In this document: piece after piece, positions 1-8,504 of the stretch
Position numbering within the stretch: the first letter of the stretch is position 1
Layout of the letters: every line of letters begins with the position of its first letter
Assembly (NCBI RefSeq): GCF_028389875.1
Contig: NC_084676.1
Coordinates: forward strand, 186,001-250,000
Direction of reading: 5' to 3'
DNA: 64,000 bases
DNA from: Rhea pennata
Taxonomy: Eukaryota > Chordata > Aves > Rheiformes > Rheidae
Notes under the pieces: model-generated
Databases searched by the model: none
The model's input: only the letters and a program-made list of their open reading frames with translations
What the model was told of the DNA's origin: nothing
Position numbers and translations under genes: made by a program

Positions 1-220
1 TCCTAAAAGTGGGAACTTCTACCAGACACGTTCTAAAGGGATCTGTAGCAGACACCATGGAAAGGCAAAAGGTGGACTGTCCAGTACGATTAGCCCAAGT
101 AATGCACAGATTCTGTCTCACATCAATGTTTGTTAGTGCCTCAACAAGCAGCGTCTGGGCCTCCAAGCAGATGAGCCAGAGTATCAACGGATTGACCCAG
201 CCCATCATGGTCGGAGACAT
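1..220 (-). CDS. env: Retroviral env, amino-terminal part (partial, runs off the left edge)
   Basis: Seen: from an ATG at 220-218 (alternatives at 208 and 205) a frame stays open for 73 codons to base 1, overlapping the last ~80 nt of pol in another frame. It starts with a hydrophobic stretch that looks like a signal peptide ([11 protein letters not shown]) and then contains ITWANRTGQ followed by a Phe-Cys-Leu-Ser motif. Known: this spacing resembles the amino end of the alpharetroviral surface subunit. Inferred: translation would come from a spliced mRNA. The remainder, including the transmembrane subunit, is outside the window, so integrity cannot be judged. Confidence 0.62.
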   Translation of the reverse strand, partial: MSPTMMGWVNPLILWLICLEAQTLLVEALTNIDVRQNLCITWANRTGQSTFCLSMVSATDPFRTCLVEVPTFR

Positions 221-1448
221 CCGCTTGATGCCTTTCAGTGGTGGAGGCCTTAGTCCATTTGCTGGGCACCCACAGTGGACCTGAGGGGGTAGAAACACAC
301 ATGTAACCTCTTCCAACATACACAACATCTGCAGGTCCTTCCCAAATTCCAGTTCGTGGATTCCGATACAACACCTTGGCCACCTGTGGTGTCACTGCTT
401 GCTGTACATGCTGATTGTGAACCACCACAGGAGGAACCTCGGAATCCCTGAAAACGCACAAGTGATTCAACACAAACAAGGTCTTATCCAACCGCTCTTT
501 GGTGTCTGTTATGTCAGAATACTTTTGCAGATAGGTTTTCAGGGTTCTATTAGCCCGTTCAACGATAGCTTGGCCTGTTGGTGAATTTGGTAGCCCTGTC
601 GTATGCCTAATTCCCCAGTGCATCATAAATTGACGCGTGCTATTACTAGTGTAGGCAGGGCCATTATCAGTCTTTATATGTTGTGGGACCCCCATGGTCG
701 CCATGCACTGTGTCAGGTGTTTACGGACATGTAAGGTTTTTTCTCCCGGCTGTGCTGTGGCCCAAATGAATCTCGAAAATATATCTACCGTAACATGCCG
801 ATATTTCAATCTCCCAAAGCTAACAATATGGGTAATATCCATTTGCCAAAGCTCCAGGGCTTTCAAACTTCTCGGATTGACTCCTATCCCTAACCCCGGT
901 CCATGATAGCTGCATTGTGGGCAGGTACGCACAATGCCCTGTGCCTTGGTAATCATGAGAGAGAATTGTCTACTAAGGCCTTTGGCATTCTGATGAAACT
1001 GATTGTGTGAGGCCCGCGCCGCCTCAAACTGATTTAGGGGTTGAATAGCCATGCTAACCAATTGATCTGCCAGGTGATTACCTAACCCTAAACCTTCTAT
1101 CGTTTGATGACTCCGTACATGAATAATACAATACGGTTGCGATCTTTGCCGTAAGGCTTGTTGCAACTGCATAAATAGGGCAAGCAACCTAGCGTTATGT
1201 ACCTGCCTGAGCACAGCATCTTCAGTCTGCTGAACAACACCAGCTACGTACAATGAATCCGTAACCACATTCAGTGGTACATGCATCCAGTGAGTCACTG
1301 CCCAACAAACTGCTGCCAACTCCAATGTCTGCAAACTGTCTCCCGCCACTGCCGGGAGGACCTGATGCTGCCAACGCCCCTTGTCCTGCCACACAACGGC
1401 AGCCTTTCTGCTGGCTTTTCCTGCATCTGTGAAGGCGGTAACGGCATT
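141..1448 (-). pseudogene. pol: Retroviral pol 3' part: RNase H and integrase (downstream of a premature stop)
   Basis: The frame is open from just after the stop codon at 1449-1451 down to 141. RNase H acidic residues are all visible: D in FTDAGKAS, E in LELAAV, D in VVTDSLYV, D in HLADQLV. Integrase follows with the HHCC zinc motif (HNQFH to CPQC) and the DDE triad (QMDITHI, TDNGPAY, IVERANR). The C-terminal DNA-binding part ends at 141, overlapping env. RNase H degrades the RNA strand during reverse transcription; integrase joins viral DNA to the host genome. The coding sequence itself looks well kept, but it is cut off from the upstream pol by the stop and the homopolymer frame break. Confidence 0.9.
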
Positions 1449-1800
1449 TTAAAGTGGCCACTCCGAAAATAGCGGCTTGCCCGCCCATGTTTGTGACTGT
1501 AAAAATCTGCTACCCTTCCCATTAGGCACATGGGTAGACAGTAATCCTGGCCAGCCTAGGAGTGACAGTTGCAGCACCGTGGAGTGGCGCAGCGCCCATT
1601 CCAAATCTGCTTGTGCCATTGGTATGTGAATTGTATCGGGCTCCTGTCCGGTGATGGCCACCAGCCTATCCCATCCTTTTCTAATCACTTCCCCTACTTG
1701 CTCCAGGCGCGTAACAATACTACGCTTCAGTTGGAGAGGGAGAAATACCCATTCCAAAACCGCTATCACATCTTCCCCCCCCCATTTTTTTTTTTGGCCA
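1449..1800 (-). pseudogene. pol: Retroviral pol connection segment, shifted frame
   Basis: This stretch carries the end of reverse transcriptase (thumb/connection) in the same frame as RNase H and integrase but in a different frame from the reverse transcriptase core. The change of frame falls at a homopolymer block (nine C at 1775-1783, one A, eleven T at 1785-1795, plus-strand view). The frame ends with TAA at 1451-1449, about eight codons before the RNase H FTDAGK motif. The next codons continue the expected protein, so this is a single in-frame nonsense codon. Confidence 0.8.
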
Positions 1801-2802
1801 CTGCATGATGACTGCACACACTGAGGTCGCAGATAACAGTACGACAAGCCTATATGGCTTGTCTTCAAACCGACGAGATGCCCATCGTGATGTGACTAAA
1901 TCCGTTAAGTGCTGTAAACAATCCTGTTGTGCCGTAGACAAGCGGACAGGGGTAGCTGGATCCGAATCCTTTAATAAGGGGCGAAGAGGCTCCACCTCCT
2001 CGTTTCGAATGCCTACTACGGCCCTGACCCATTGTAAATCTCCCATAAGTTTCTGTGCATCCCGTAGGGTGTGGACGGCAGTCATCAGTGTAACCTTTTG
2101 TGGTCTGACCATAGTATCACTGATGCGCCATCCCAAATATTTCCATGGGCTGGTAACCTGTATCTTTTCTGGAACAACCTGTAATCCTCTGGCCAGTAAC
2201 GTATCATGCAAATATTTGCTTTGATGGTGTGAAAAGGGAGCAGCCTGGGCTACTAAAATGTCATCCATATAATGATAAATGATTGCTTGCGGCCATGCCT
2301 GACAGATGGGCTGCAAGGCGGTCTCTACAAACAACTGCCACATGGTGGGGCTGTTACGCATCCCTTGAGGGAGCACGACCCATTCAAATCTCTGGCTCGG
2401 AGCGGCCTTATTAAGCGCTGGAAGCAAAAAGGCAAATCGAGGTGTATCATCTGGGTGAAGTGGAATTGTGAAAAAACAATCCTTAAGGTCTACAATCAAA
2501 ATGTGCCATTCACATGGAATCATTGTAGGTGCTGGCAGCCCTGGCTGCAGCGCCCCCATTGGCAGCATTTGCTCGTTTACCTTTCTTAGGTCATGTAACA
2601 AACGCCACTTCCCTGATTTTTTTGGAATAACAAATATAGGTGTGTTCCAAGGACTTGTCGAAGGTTGAATATGCCTGACACGTAACTGTTCAGCAACTAA
2701 TTCATGCACCCGTTGCAACCGTTCCTGTGTCAGCGGCCACTGCTCCACCCACACTGGTTCATTAGTGAGCCAAGTGAGCTTCAGGGGTGTCGGCTGCTTC
2801 AC
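1796..2802 (-). CDS. pol: Retroviral reverse transcriptase core
   Basis: An uninterrupted frame encodes fingers, palm and thumb. It has the W.QWPLT segment near the start, STSPWNTPIFVIPKKSGKWR and LRKVNEQM in the fingers, PQGMRNSPTMWQ, and the catalytic YMDD box in YHYMDDILVA. It copies the RNA genome into DNA. The first codon given is a GTG at 2802; this is a frame boundary, not a real start, because pol is made by -1 frameshifting from the protease frame. A run of seven T (2816-2822, minus strand) lies in the short protease/RT overlap and is a plausible slip site. The frame is lost at the homopolymer near 1785, after the thumb. Confidence 0.92.
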
Positions 2803-3139
2803 AGCGGCTGCTGAGAAAAAAACGAGTCAGGGGATGCTAAAACAACTCCCCATTGTGTGAGGCACTCCCATCCCACCAACACATTGACCCCTTCAGGTAG
2901 TGGCAGGATAGTAAGGAGTACCCGGGCCCTGCGTTGCTCAAGGTTCAGCTCCGCAGGCTGCAAAGTTACCATGGCTTGAGCTGGTCCCCCCACACCCGCA
3001 ATTGCATCCGGAGACGGACGAACTGGCCAGAGTGTGGGCCAAACCGTGGCCGACATGATCGTAACATCAGCTCCTGTGTCCAACAGCAAGCGGAAGTACC
3101 GCTGCTCACTGGCATAATTTACCTGCACCGAGACCTTCG
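2799..3139 (-). CDS. pro: Retroviral aspartic protease
   Basis: About 110 residues with the active-site motif LLLDTGADVT and a later GW..L segment typical of the retropepsin carboxyl end. It cleaves Gag and Gag-Pol. The same frame is open a little upstream of the GTG at 3128, to a stop near 3140, which overlaps the end of the dUTPase frame. It is one frame off from dUTPase and one frame off from reverse transcriptase. In betaretroviruses dUTPase and protease share one frame, so the split here suggests a small indel or an additional frameshift. Confidence 0.85.
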
Positions 3140-3563
3140 GTTCATATTAAGAGTTAGACAAGCCAGTGGGTCAGTACTTCCAAACCCAGCATTTCCCTGC
3201 TGTGGCAATTCTGGAAGTTGAGCAGGATTGGTCAATTCTGCTAATAACTGCGGAAATGGGACTATTTGGGCAATTCTACTTCCCTTCGGTATAAAAATGG
3301 GAGGAGTTAGAGTATATGCTACTATCCAAACCTGAGCCGTATAATCAGCATCAAGAACCCCAGGGCATACAATGATGCCCTTCAAGCCAGCCGAGGAGCG
3401 GCCTAACAAAAGGCCCCCCACTCGATCAGGCGGCTTGTGCCACCCTGTTGGAATTTTCTGTGGCCTGATGTCAATCAGGGTGATTCCTACTGCTGTTGCC
3501 AGGTCGCATCTCAAGCTCCCGGCAGTGGCTGGAGTCCCCCAACCACCGGAGCAGGAGGAGGGG
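3119..3563 (-). CDS. Retroviral dUTPase domain
   Basis: Trimeric dUTPase motifs appear in order: a DLATA segment (motif 1), LLGRSSAGLKG (motif 2), GVLDADYTAQV with the catalytic-pocket Asp and Tyr (motif 3) and GSRIAQIV (motif 4). A Gly-rich motif 5 equivalent is weak (QQGNAGFGSTD). The enzyme hydrolyses dUTP and limits uracil incorporation. It lies between nucleocapsid and protease, the betaretroviral position. The frame extends upstream to 3709, overlapping the nucleocapsid, but that part is out-of-frame nucleocapsid sequence. Relative to gag the frame is +1 (equivalent to -2), not the -1 expected, so an indel is likely. Confidence 0.85.
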
Positions 3564-3866
3564 TTATTGTTGTCTGCGCACGACCCCCCTTTGCGCTCCG
3601 CAAGCCGTTTCCCGACCGCCAACATGCAGCAGAGGCGTGTCACTTTGACAGTTCTCACACCACACCTGTGCCTCCCTGCATTGTTTTTGGGTGTGGCCCG
3701 GTTTCCCACAGCTGAAACAAGCCCCTAAGTTACGAGGCCTCTTCTGCTGGGTTGGGCCCTGTAAGGCAGCGGCAAGCGCCTGTGTCTGCTGTGCCACTGC
3801 TTCTGCAAGCGATTTGCTTTGCTGTTTAACAGCAGCGGCAACCGCCTCAGACACAAACGCAGCTTG
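3564..3866 (-). pseudogene. gag: Retroviral gag 3' part: nucleocapsid with CCHC zinc knuckle
   Basis: In the same frame as the capsid but after a TAG. It has an Ala/Gln-rich helix-like segment, then a perfect CX2CX4HX4C knuckle (CFSCGKPGHTQKQC). A second cluster (CENCQSDTPLLH) has lost the standard spacing. Gag ends at 3564. The nucleocapsid binds genomic RNA during assembly. It is separated from the rest of Gag only by one nonsense codon. Confidence 0.85.
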
Positions 3867-5243
3867 CTACTGGAGGCCAGAATTAGCTGCTCTCTCCGGC
3901 ATCTCAGAGAGTGTGGCACTCCTAGGCATGGTGCTTAGCAACATTTTCTTTTTCGCATTCGCATTCTCAAACGCAAAAGCACGCAACAACTGTTCCTTGA
4001 CCCCCTCCCCGATCTCATGAGACGCCTCAATAGACGCCACGAGCTTGTTGATAAAGGAGTCAAAGGGCTCCTGGACTCCTTGACGCAATGTAGCCCAACT
4101 GGGTGGCTTCTTTTCCATCGGCACTCTCCACAGCGCGTTTTTAGCTGCTTCAGCAGAGGCGTTGTGGAAATCCGCCGGAAACTGCAGTTGAGCAGTGGCA
4201 GCATAAATTCCTTTGCCCATCAGCATATCCAAGGTGACATCTCGCAGGGGATCAGTTTGTGGCCTCGGCGTGTTGACCACCTTGCGACAGCCCTCCTCCC
4301 AATATCGTTCCCACAGGAGAAACTGCGCCGGGGTCAACACCAGTTTTGCCACCGAAACACAGTCATCCGGTGTCATGACATTTGATGCAAACAAATACGT
4401 AATCATTTGTCTTGACGGCTCTCTGTGTAATCCATAGGTAGCAACTGTATTGCGAATTTGCTGCATCCACTTCCACTCGAAAGGGTGATACCTAGCAGTG
4501 GCCTGACCACCTGCATTCGTAACAGTCACAGGGAAGGCGGAGGGAGGACAGGCAGCGGCGGCCTGCCACTCACCCTCCAAAAGGGCATCGTGTATCACCC
4601 CTGACCACCGATGTTGTGTATTCAAGGGCTTTAATTGCACTCCGCCAGAAGAGATAACAAGCACATCACCCACTTCTCCGGCTCGCAAATTGCTCATGTG
4701 TGGAGTAACTTCCTCCAACAGATGGTCTGAAGGCCGAGGCCCCAATCGGCGCAACCGCGGCGGAGGAGGGGGGTCAAGGAAGCGGTCCTCCTCCTCAGGT
4801 TCCGCATGCGCACTCCTTGCCCCAGCTGTTTTCCCTTCATTATCACTATTCTCGTTCTCTGGCAGAGGCGGTGCAGAGGGACGGCAACAAGGGCCCCCTT
4901 GGCCTTCGTCCAAACGAGAAGTCTGCCCCTCCTGCTCTGCCTGGCTCTGAGCCGCTTTTGCCCTTGTCTCTGCTGCGCTCTCAGCCAGAGGAACCTCCAT
5001 TCCTCCTGTGGAGGACAGGCTCGCAAAAAGCCGTGAGGGAGTAACTGCGGGAGAGGTTTCCGAGGGGCGATCCCCCAGCATTGCCGATGTGGCACATGCG
5101 ACCCTAAATACCAAAGTGGGGTCGCTTAAATGTCCATGCCCCCTAGCCCACGCACAGATGGCAAGTAACTTCTTAGTAGAGACGGGCGCCTCTCGCTTAG
5201 CGAGGAATTCCGTCAATAACTTTATTGCCGCTTCTCGTTCCAT
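3867..5243 (-). pseudogene. gag: Retroviral gag: matrix and capsid, ended by premature TAG
   Basis: The start chosen is the ATG at 5243-5241 (protein starts MEREAAIK); the frame is open further up only from a GTG at 5276. The order is a helical matrix, an acidic and Ser/Pro-rich linker with a PPPPP run (possible late-budding motif), then capsid with a clear major homology region (RQGVQEPFDSFINKLVASIE). It ends at TAG 3869-3867, where the next codons continue into nucleocapsid, so a CAG to TAG change is likely. The encoded Gag would lack its RNA-binding nucleocapsid. Confidence 0.88.
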
Positions 5244-5365
5244 CTCTATGGCAAGGATCAGCGGTCTTACCGGCACTCGGAGGGTAGCTGCACGAATTCC
5301 TCTTTAGTGCGAACACGGCCTTTCCTCCAGCTCTAATAGAAAGCAGGTTCACTTATGTCTTCGGG

Positions 5366-5383
5366 GTCCCTGTTCGGGCGCCA
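5366..5383 (-). other. Primer binding site matching tRNA-Lys (Lys3 type)
   Basis: The minus strand reads TGGCGCCCGAACAGGGAC, an exact 18-nt match to the site complementary to the 3' end of tRNA-Lys(UUU), also used by lentiviruses and MMTV. It lies two bases after the LTR end. The ~120-nt leader to the gag ATG follows. Confidence 0.93.
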
Positions 5384-5445
5384 CTTGTCGGAGGCGGGCT
5401 TGCGGAATCATAAGACGACCCAATATGAGCTAGCAATATGATCCG

Positions 5446-5451
5446 TTTATT
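5446..5451 (-). promoter_or_regulatory. LTR polyadenylation signal AATAAA
   Basis: AATAAA on the minus strand downstream of the TATA box, about 60 bases before the end of U5. Its closeness to the TATA box implies a very short R. Confidence 0.65.
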
Positions 5452-5467
5452 TCAGCAACTTAACCTG

Positions 5468-5475
5468 CTTATATA
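5468..5475 (-). promoter_or_regulatory. LTR TATA box
   Basis: TATATAAG on the minus strand, inside the LTR and 17 bases upstream of the LTR polyadenylation signal. It would drive the proviral transcript leftwards. Confidence 0.7.
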
Positions 5476-5747
5476 CCATCATATGCTGTTCACACGCTCA
5501 AGCATCCTGCTGGCTATATCTAATTGGCTTACTACTATAGTTCACGCCACAAAACTCTGTGCTATTGGCTATCCACACATTCACTGTCCCGTCTCGCCAA
5601 CCCCTTCATCCTGTTTTTACATAGCATTCATTCTTACTCCCTCATTACTTGTCCTTCAAGGTGTCTCCAAGGTTACTCCATATCAGCAAGTCAGGGTTGC
5701 TCATTTGCACGGCCTGATATCCATGCTCATCCAGCCAATTCTCTACA

Positions 5748-7760
5748 GTGAGCTGAGAAGCAGTGCATGCTAGGCCAGTGGTGGTGATGTTGTTGCTGCT
5801 TGCATCTCTGCATTCCCTTGTGCCTCAGTGACTTCGAGGCAAGCGCTGTTCCGCAGGCTGCTGGTAGTGGTTGGGAGGTGCCTTGTGCCTCCGTGTCTGA
5901 TAGGGCAGTGCTGTCGTGGGAATTGTGAGATGCCTTGTGCCTCAGTGGCCTGCAGGCCAGTGCCCGGGCCCCGGCTGCCCTTTGTGGCTCTGAGATCACT
6001 TGGGCCTCAATTCCTTACAGGCCACTGCCAGGCGCTGTGTGCTGCTGGTGCCTGTGAGCTCCCTTGTGCCACAGTCCCTTAGCAGGCAGTGCTTGTCCTG
6101 TGCTGCTGTCAGTTGTGCCGAGGTGACTTGAGTGGCAGTGCGTGATGGGGCCATGCTGGGCCCCTGGCTGCTCTTTGTGCTTGTGGGGTGACTTTTGTCT
6201 GAGGCCCTCATTGCCTGTGCTATAGTCACTGCTGCTGTGGCTGCTTCTTTGCTCTCTTGTGCCACAGGGTCTGATTCACCAGAGCTCTAGGCCGGATTGT
6301 GAGGTCACTGGTACCTCCATGTCTTAGCGGGCAGTGCCAGGCTGCGGGCAGCTGCTGGTGCTTGTGAGGTCACTTGAGAAGCAACGCCTGCTAGGGCAGT
6401 GCTGGTTGCATGGCTGCTCTTGGCAGTTGCGAGGTCAGTGCTGCCTGAGGCCCTGAGAGGCCACTGGCAGGCCAGCAAGGTGATATTGGGCATTGTGAGG
6501 TCACTTTTGCCTCAAGCCCTGATACTGCAATGCTCGGATGCTGGCTGCTCTCTGTAGTTGTGAGGTCACTTCTGCCTGAGGCTGGTCATAAGAGGCCACA
6601 GCCAGGCCCATGGCTGCTGTTTGGGACTGCGCAGTCACTTTGGGCTCTTTGCTTTGCAGGCCAGAGACAGGCCTCTAGTGGCTGCTAGTGGTTGTGAGGT
6701 GAGCTGAGAAGCAGTGCATGCTAGGCCAGTGGTGGTGATGTTGTTACTGCTTGCATCTCTGCATTCCCTTGTGCCTCAGTGCCTTCGAGGCAAATGCTGT
6801 TCCGCAGGCTACTGGTGGTGGTTGGGAGGTGCCTTGTGCCTCCGTGCCTGATAGGGCAGTGCTATCGTGGGGATTGTGAGATGCCGTGTGCCTCAGTGGC
6901 CTGCAGGCCAGTGCCCAGGCCCTGGCTGCCCTTTGTGGCTCTGAGATCACTTGGGCCTCAATTCCTTACAGGCCACTGCCAGGCGCTGTGTGCTGCTGGT
7001 GTCTGTGAGCTCCCTTGTGCCACAGTGCTGCCTGAGAGACCAGGGCTTGTCATGTGCTGCTGTCAGTTGTGCCGAGGTGGCTTGAGCGGCAGTGTGTGAT
7101 GGGGCCATGCTGGGCCCCCGGCTGCTCTTTGTGCTTGTGGGGTGACTTGTCTGAGGCCCTCATTGCCTCTGCTATGACCACTGCTGCTGTGGCTGCTTCT
7201 TTGCTCTCTTGTGCCACGAGGTCTAGTACGCCAGAGCTCTAGGCTGGATTGTGAGGTCACTTATGCCTCCGTGCCTTAGGCAGCAGTGCCAGGCTGCGGG
7301 CAGCTGCTGGTGCTTGTGAGGTCACTTGAGAAGCAACGCCTGCTAGGGCAGTGCTGGTTGCATGGCTGCTCTTGGCAGTTGCGAGGTCAGTGCTGCCTGA
7401 GGCCCTGAGAGGCCACTGGCAGGCCAGCAAGGTGATATTGGGCATTGTGAGGTCACTTTTGCCTCAGGCCCTGATACTGCAATGCTCGGATGCTGGCTGC
7501 TCTCTGTAGTTGTGAGGTCACTTCTGCCTGAGGCTGGTCATAAGAGGCCACAGCCAGGCCCATGGCTGCTGTTTGGGACTGCGCAGTCACTTTGGGCTCT
7601 TTGCTTTGCAGGCCAGAGACAGGCCTCTAGTGGCTGCTAGTGGTTGTGAGGTGAGCTGAGAAGCAGTGCATGCTAGGCCAGTGGTGGTGATGTTGCCGCT
7701 TGCATCTCTGCATTCCCTTGTGCCTCAGTGCCTTCGAGGCAAGCGCTGTTCCGCAGGCTT
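5748..7760 (+). repeat. Satellite: ~65-bp monomers in a ~952-bp higher-order unit
   Basis: The segment starting GTGAGCTGAGAAGCAGTGCA recurs at 5748, 6699 and 7651, so the long period is 951-952 bp; two full units and the start of a third are present. Inside each unit a diverged monomer carrying GTGAGGTCAC then a Y-CTCAG...GCC...AGTGC pattern recurs about every 65 bp (anchors at 6299, 6364, 6429, 6495, 6560, 6694). Neighbouring monomers differ far more than equivalent positions in successive units, the hallmark of higher-order repeats. All open frames here are by-products of the repeat. The left part of the first unit is displaced by the provirus. Confidence 0.88.
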
Positions 7761-8504
7761 CTCTTTGTGGGTATAAGGTGATGTGTTCAAGAGTGCGTGT
7801 AGAGCTACCAGTACAGCATGGTGCTCTGTCCCTAGGGCTCTCTGGCTCAGGAATCTGCCTTGTAGAGGGTGTTCTGTCCAAACTAGCGCTGGCTTCATTC
7901 CTCTTCGTGTACATGCTTCCTTCCATTTTTCAGGGTCAGAGCGGAGCCACAAGGGCCACATCGGATCACAAGACAGAGCAGGATGTCGTGGACAGCTGCA
8001 TCTGTGCCAGGCGAGCGCTCAGCTGAAGCCAGAGACCTTGGCAGGTAGTGCTTTGGAGGGGCTGTGCCACTTAGTGCAGGTAATGGGCTCATGGGGGAGC
8101 AGGGTGTCATGTTCAGCTCCTGCACCAGAACATCTGTATCACAGAGGCCATGGCCCTGGGGCAGAGATGGAAATCATCTTCCCTTCTCTCATTGCCCTGC
8201 CAATGAGACCATCCTTTCCTCCTTTCCTTTTTGCCTCAGTCAAAATCTGCCTTTGCACCAGGCTTGGGGTAGGCGTGTAGTACATTCACACCTTTCCCTG
8301 AAGGACAAGCTGCCTTCAGAGCCATGACACTCCCCCATTATGCTCTTGAGAAAGGTGCCATAGAGGCTGTTCTGCCAGCATTGTATTCAGCCCTGTGTGC
8401 CAGCTGGCCCTCCTCTGATGGGGTCCCCCACAGCCAAGGCATCTGTTGTCCTCCTAGGTTTTCACAACCTCCCTCCTTTGGGCTCCTGTTGAGTCAATGG
8501 ACTG
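7761..8504. other. Unassigned sequence between satellite and CR1
   Basis: After the third satellite unit breaks off in the middle of a monomer, about 740 bp follow with no monomer pattern and no recognisable coding sequence. Open frames up to 165 codons occur on the plus strand but lack family motifs and codon character. Nothing further is seen. Confidence 0.5.

Larger units (their letters stand above)
1..5747 (-). mobile_element. Endogenous retrovirus, 5' LTR through start of env (class II, beta/alpha-like)
   Basis: Seen: reading leftwards there is a 362-bp LTR, an 18-nt tRNA-Lys primer binding site, gag with matrix, capsid homology region and CCHC zinc knuckle, dUTPase, DTG protease, YMDD reverse transcriptase, RNase H, DDE integrase, and an env start cut by the window edge. 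A dUTPase between nucleocapsid and protease and a Lys primer site are betaretrovirus traits; the env amino end resembles alpharetroviral surface protein. Lesions include a nonsense codon in gag, a frame break in a homopolymer in pol and a nonsense codon before RNase H, so this copy cannot make full Gag-Pol. The second LTR would lie left of base 1. The element sits inside a satellite array. Confidence 0.93.
5386..5747 (-). repeat. 5' LTR of the provirus (362 bp)
   Basis: Bounded by TGT at 5386-5388 and ACA at 5745-5747 (plus view), giving TGTAGAG...CCGACA on the minus strand. A TATA box (TATATAAG, 5475-5468) and an AATAAA (5451-5446) are present in the right order, implying a short R region as in alpharetroviruses. 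The right boundary is supported because satellite sequence resumes exactly at 5748 and can be aligned with the later copies at 6699 and 7651. Confidence 0.85.

Noticed and set aside
2816..2822. T7 run as a proven pro-pol frameshift site
   Set aside because: Its position in the overlap is right, but the zero-frame codon before it ends in G, so it does not form a perfect slippery heptamer; kept only as a possibility.
5748..7760. Open frames of 60-110 codons in the satellite
   Set aside because: They repeat with the satellite unit, show no protein family features and follow the repeat, not codon usage.
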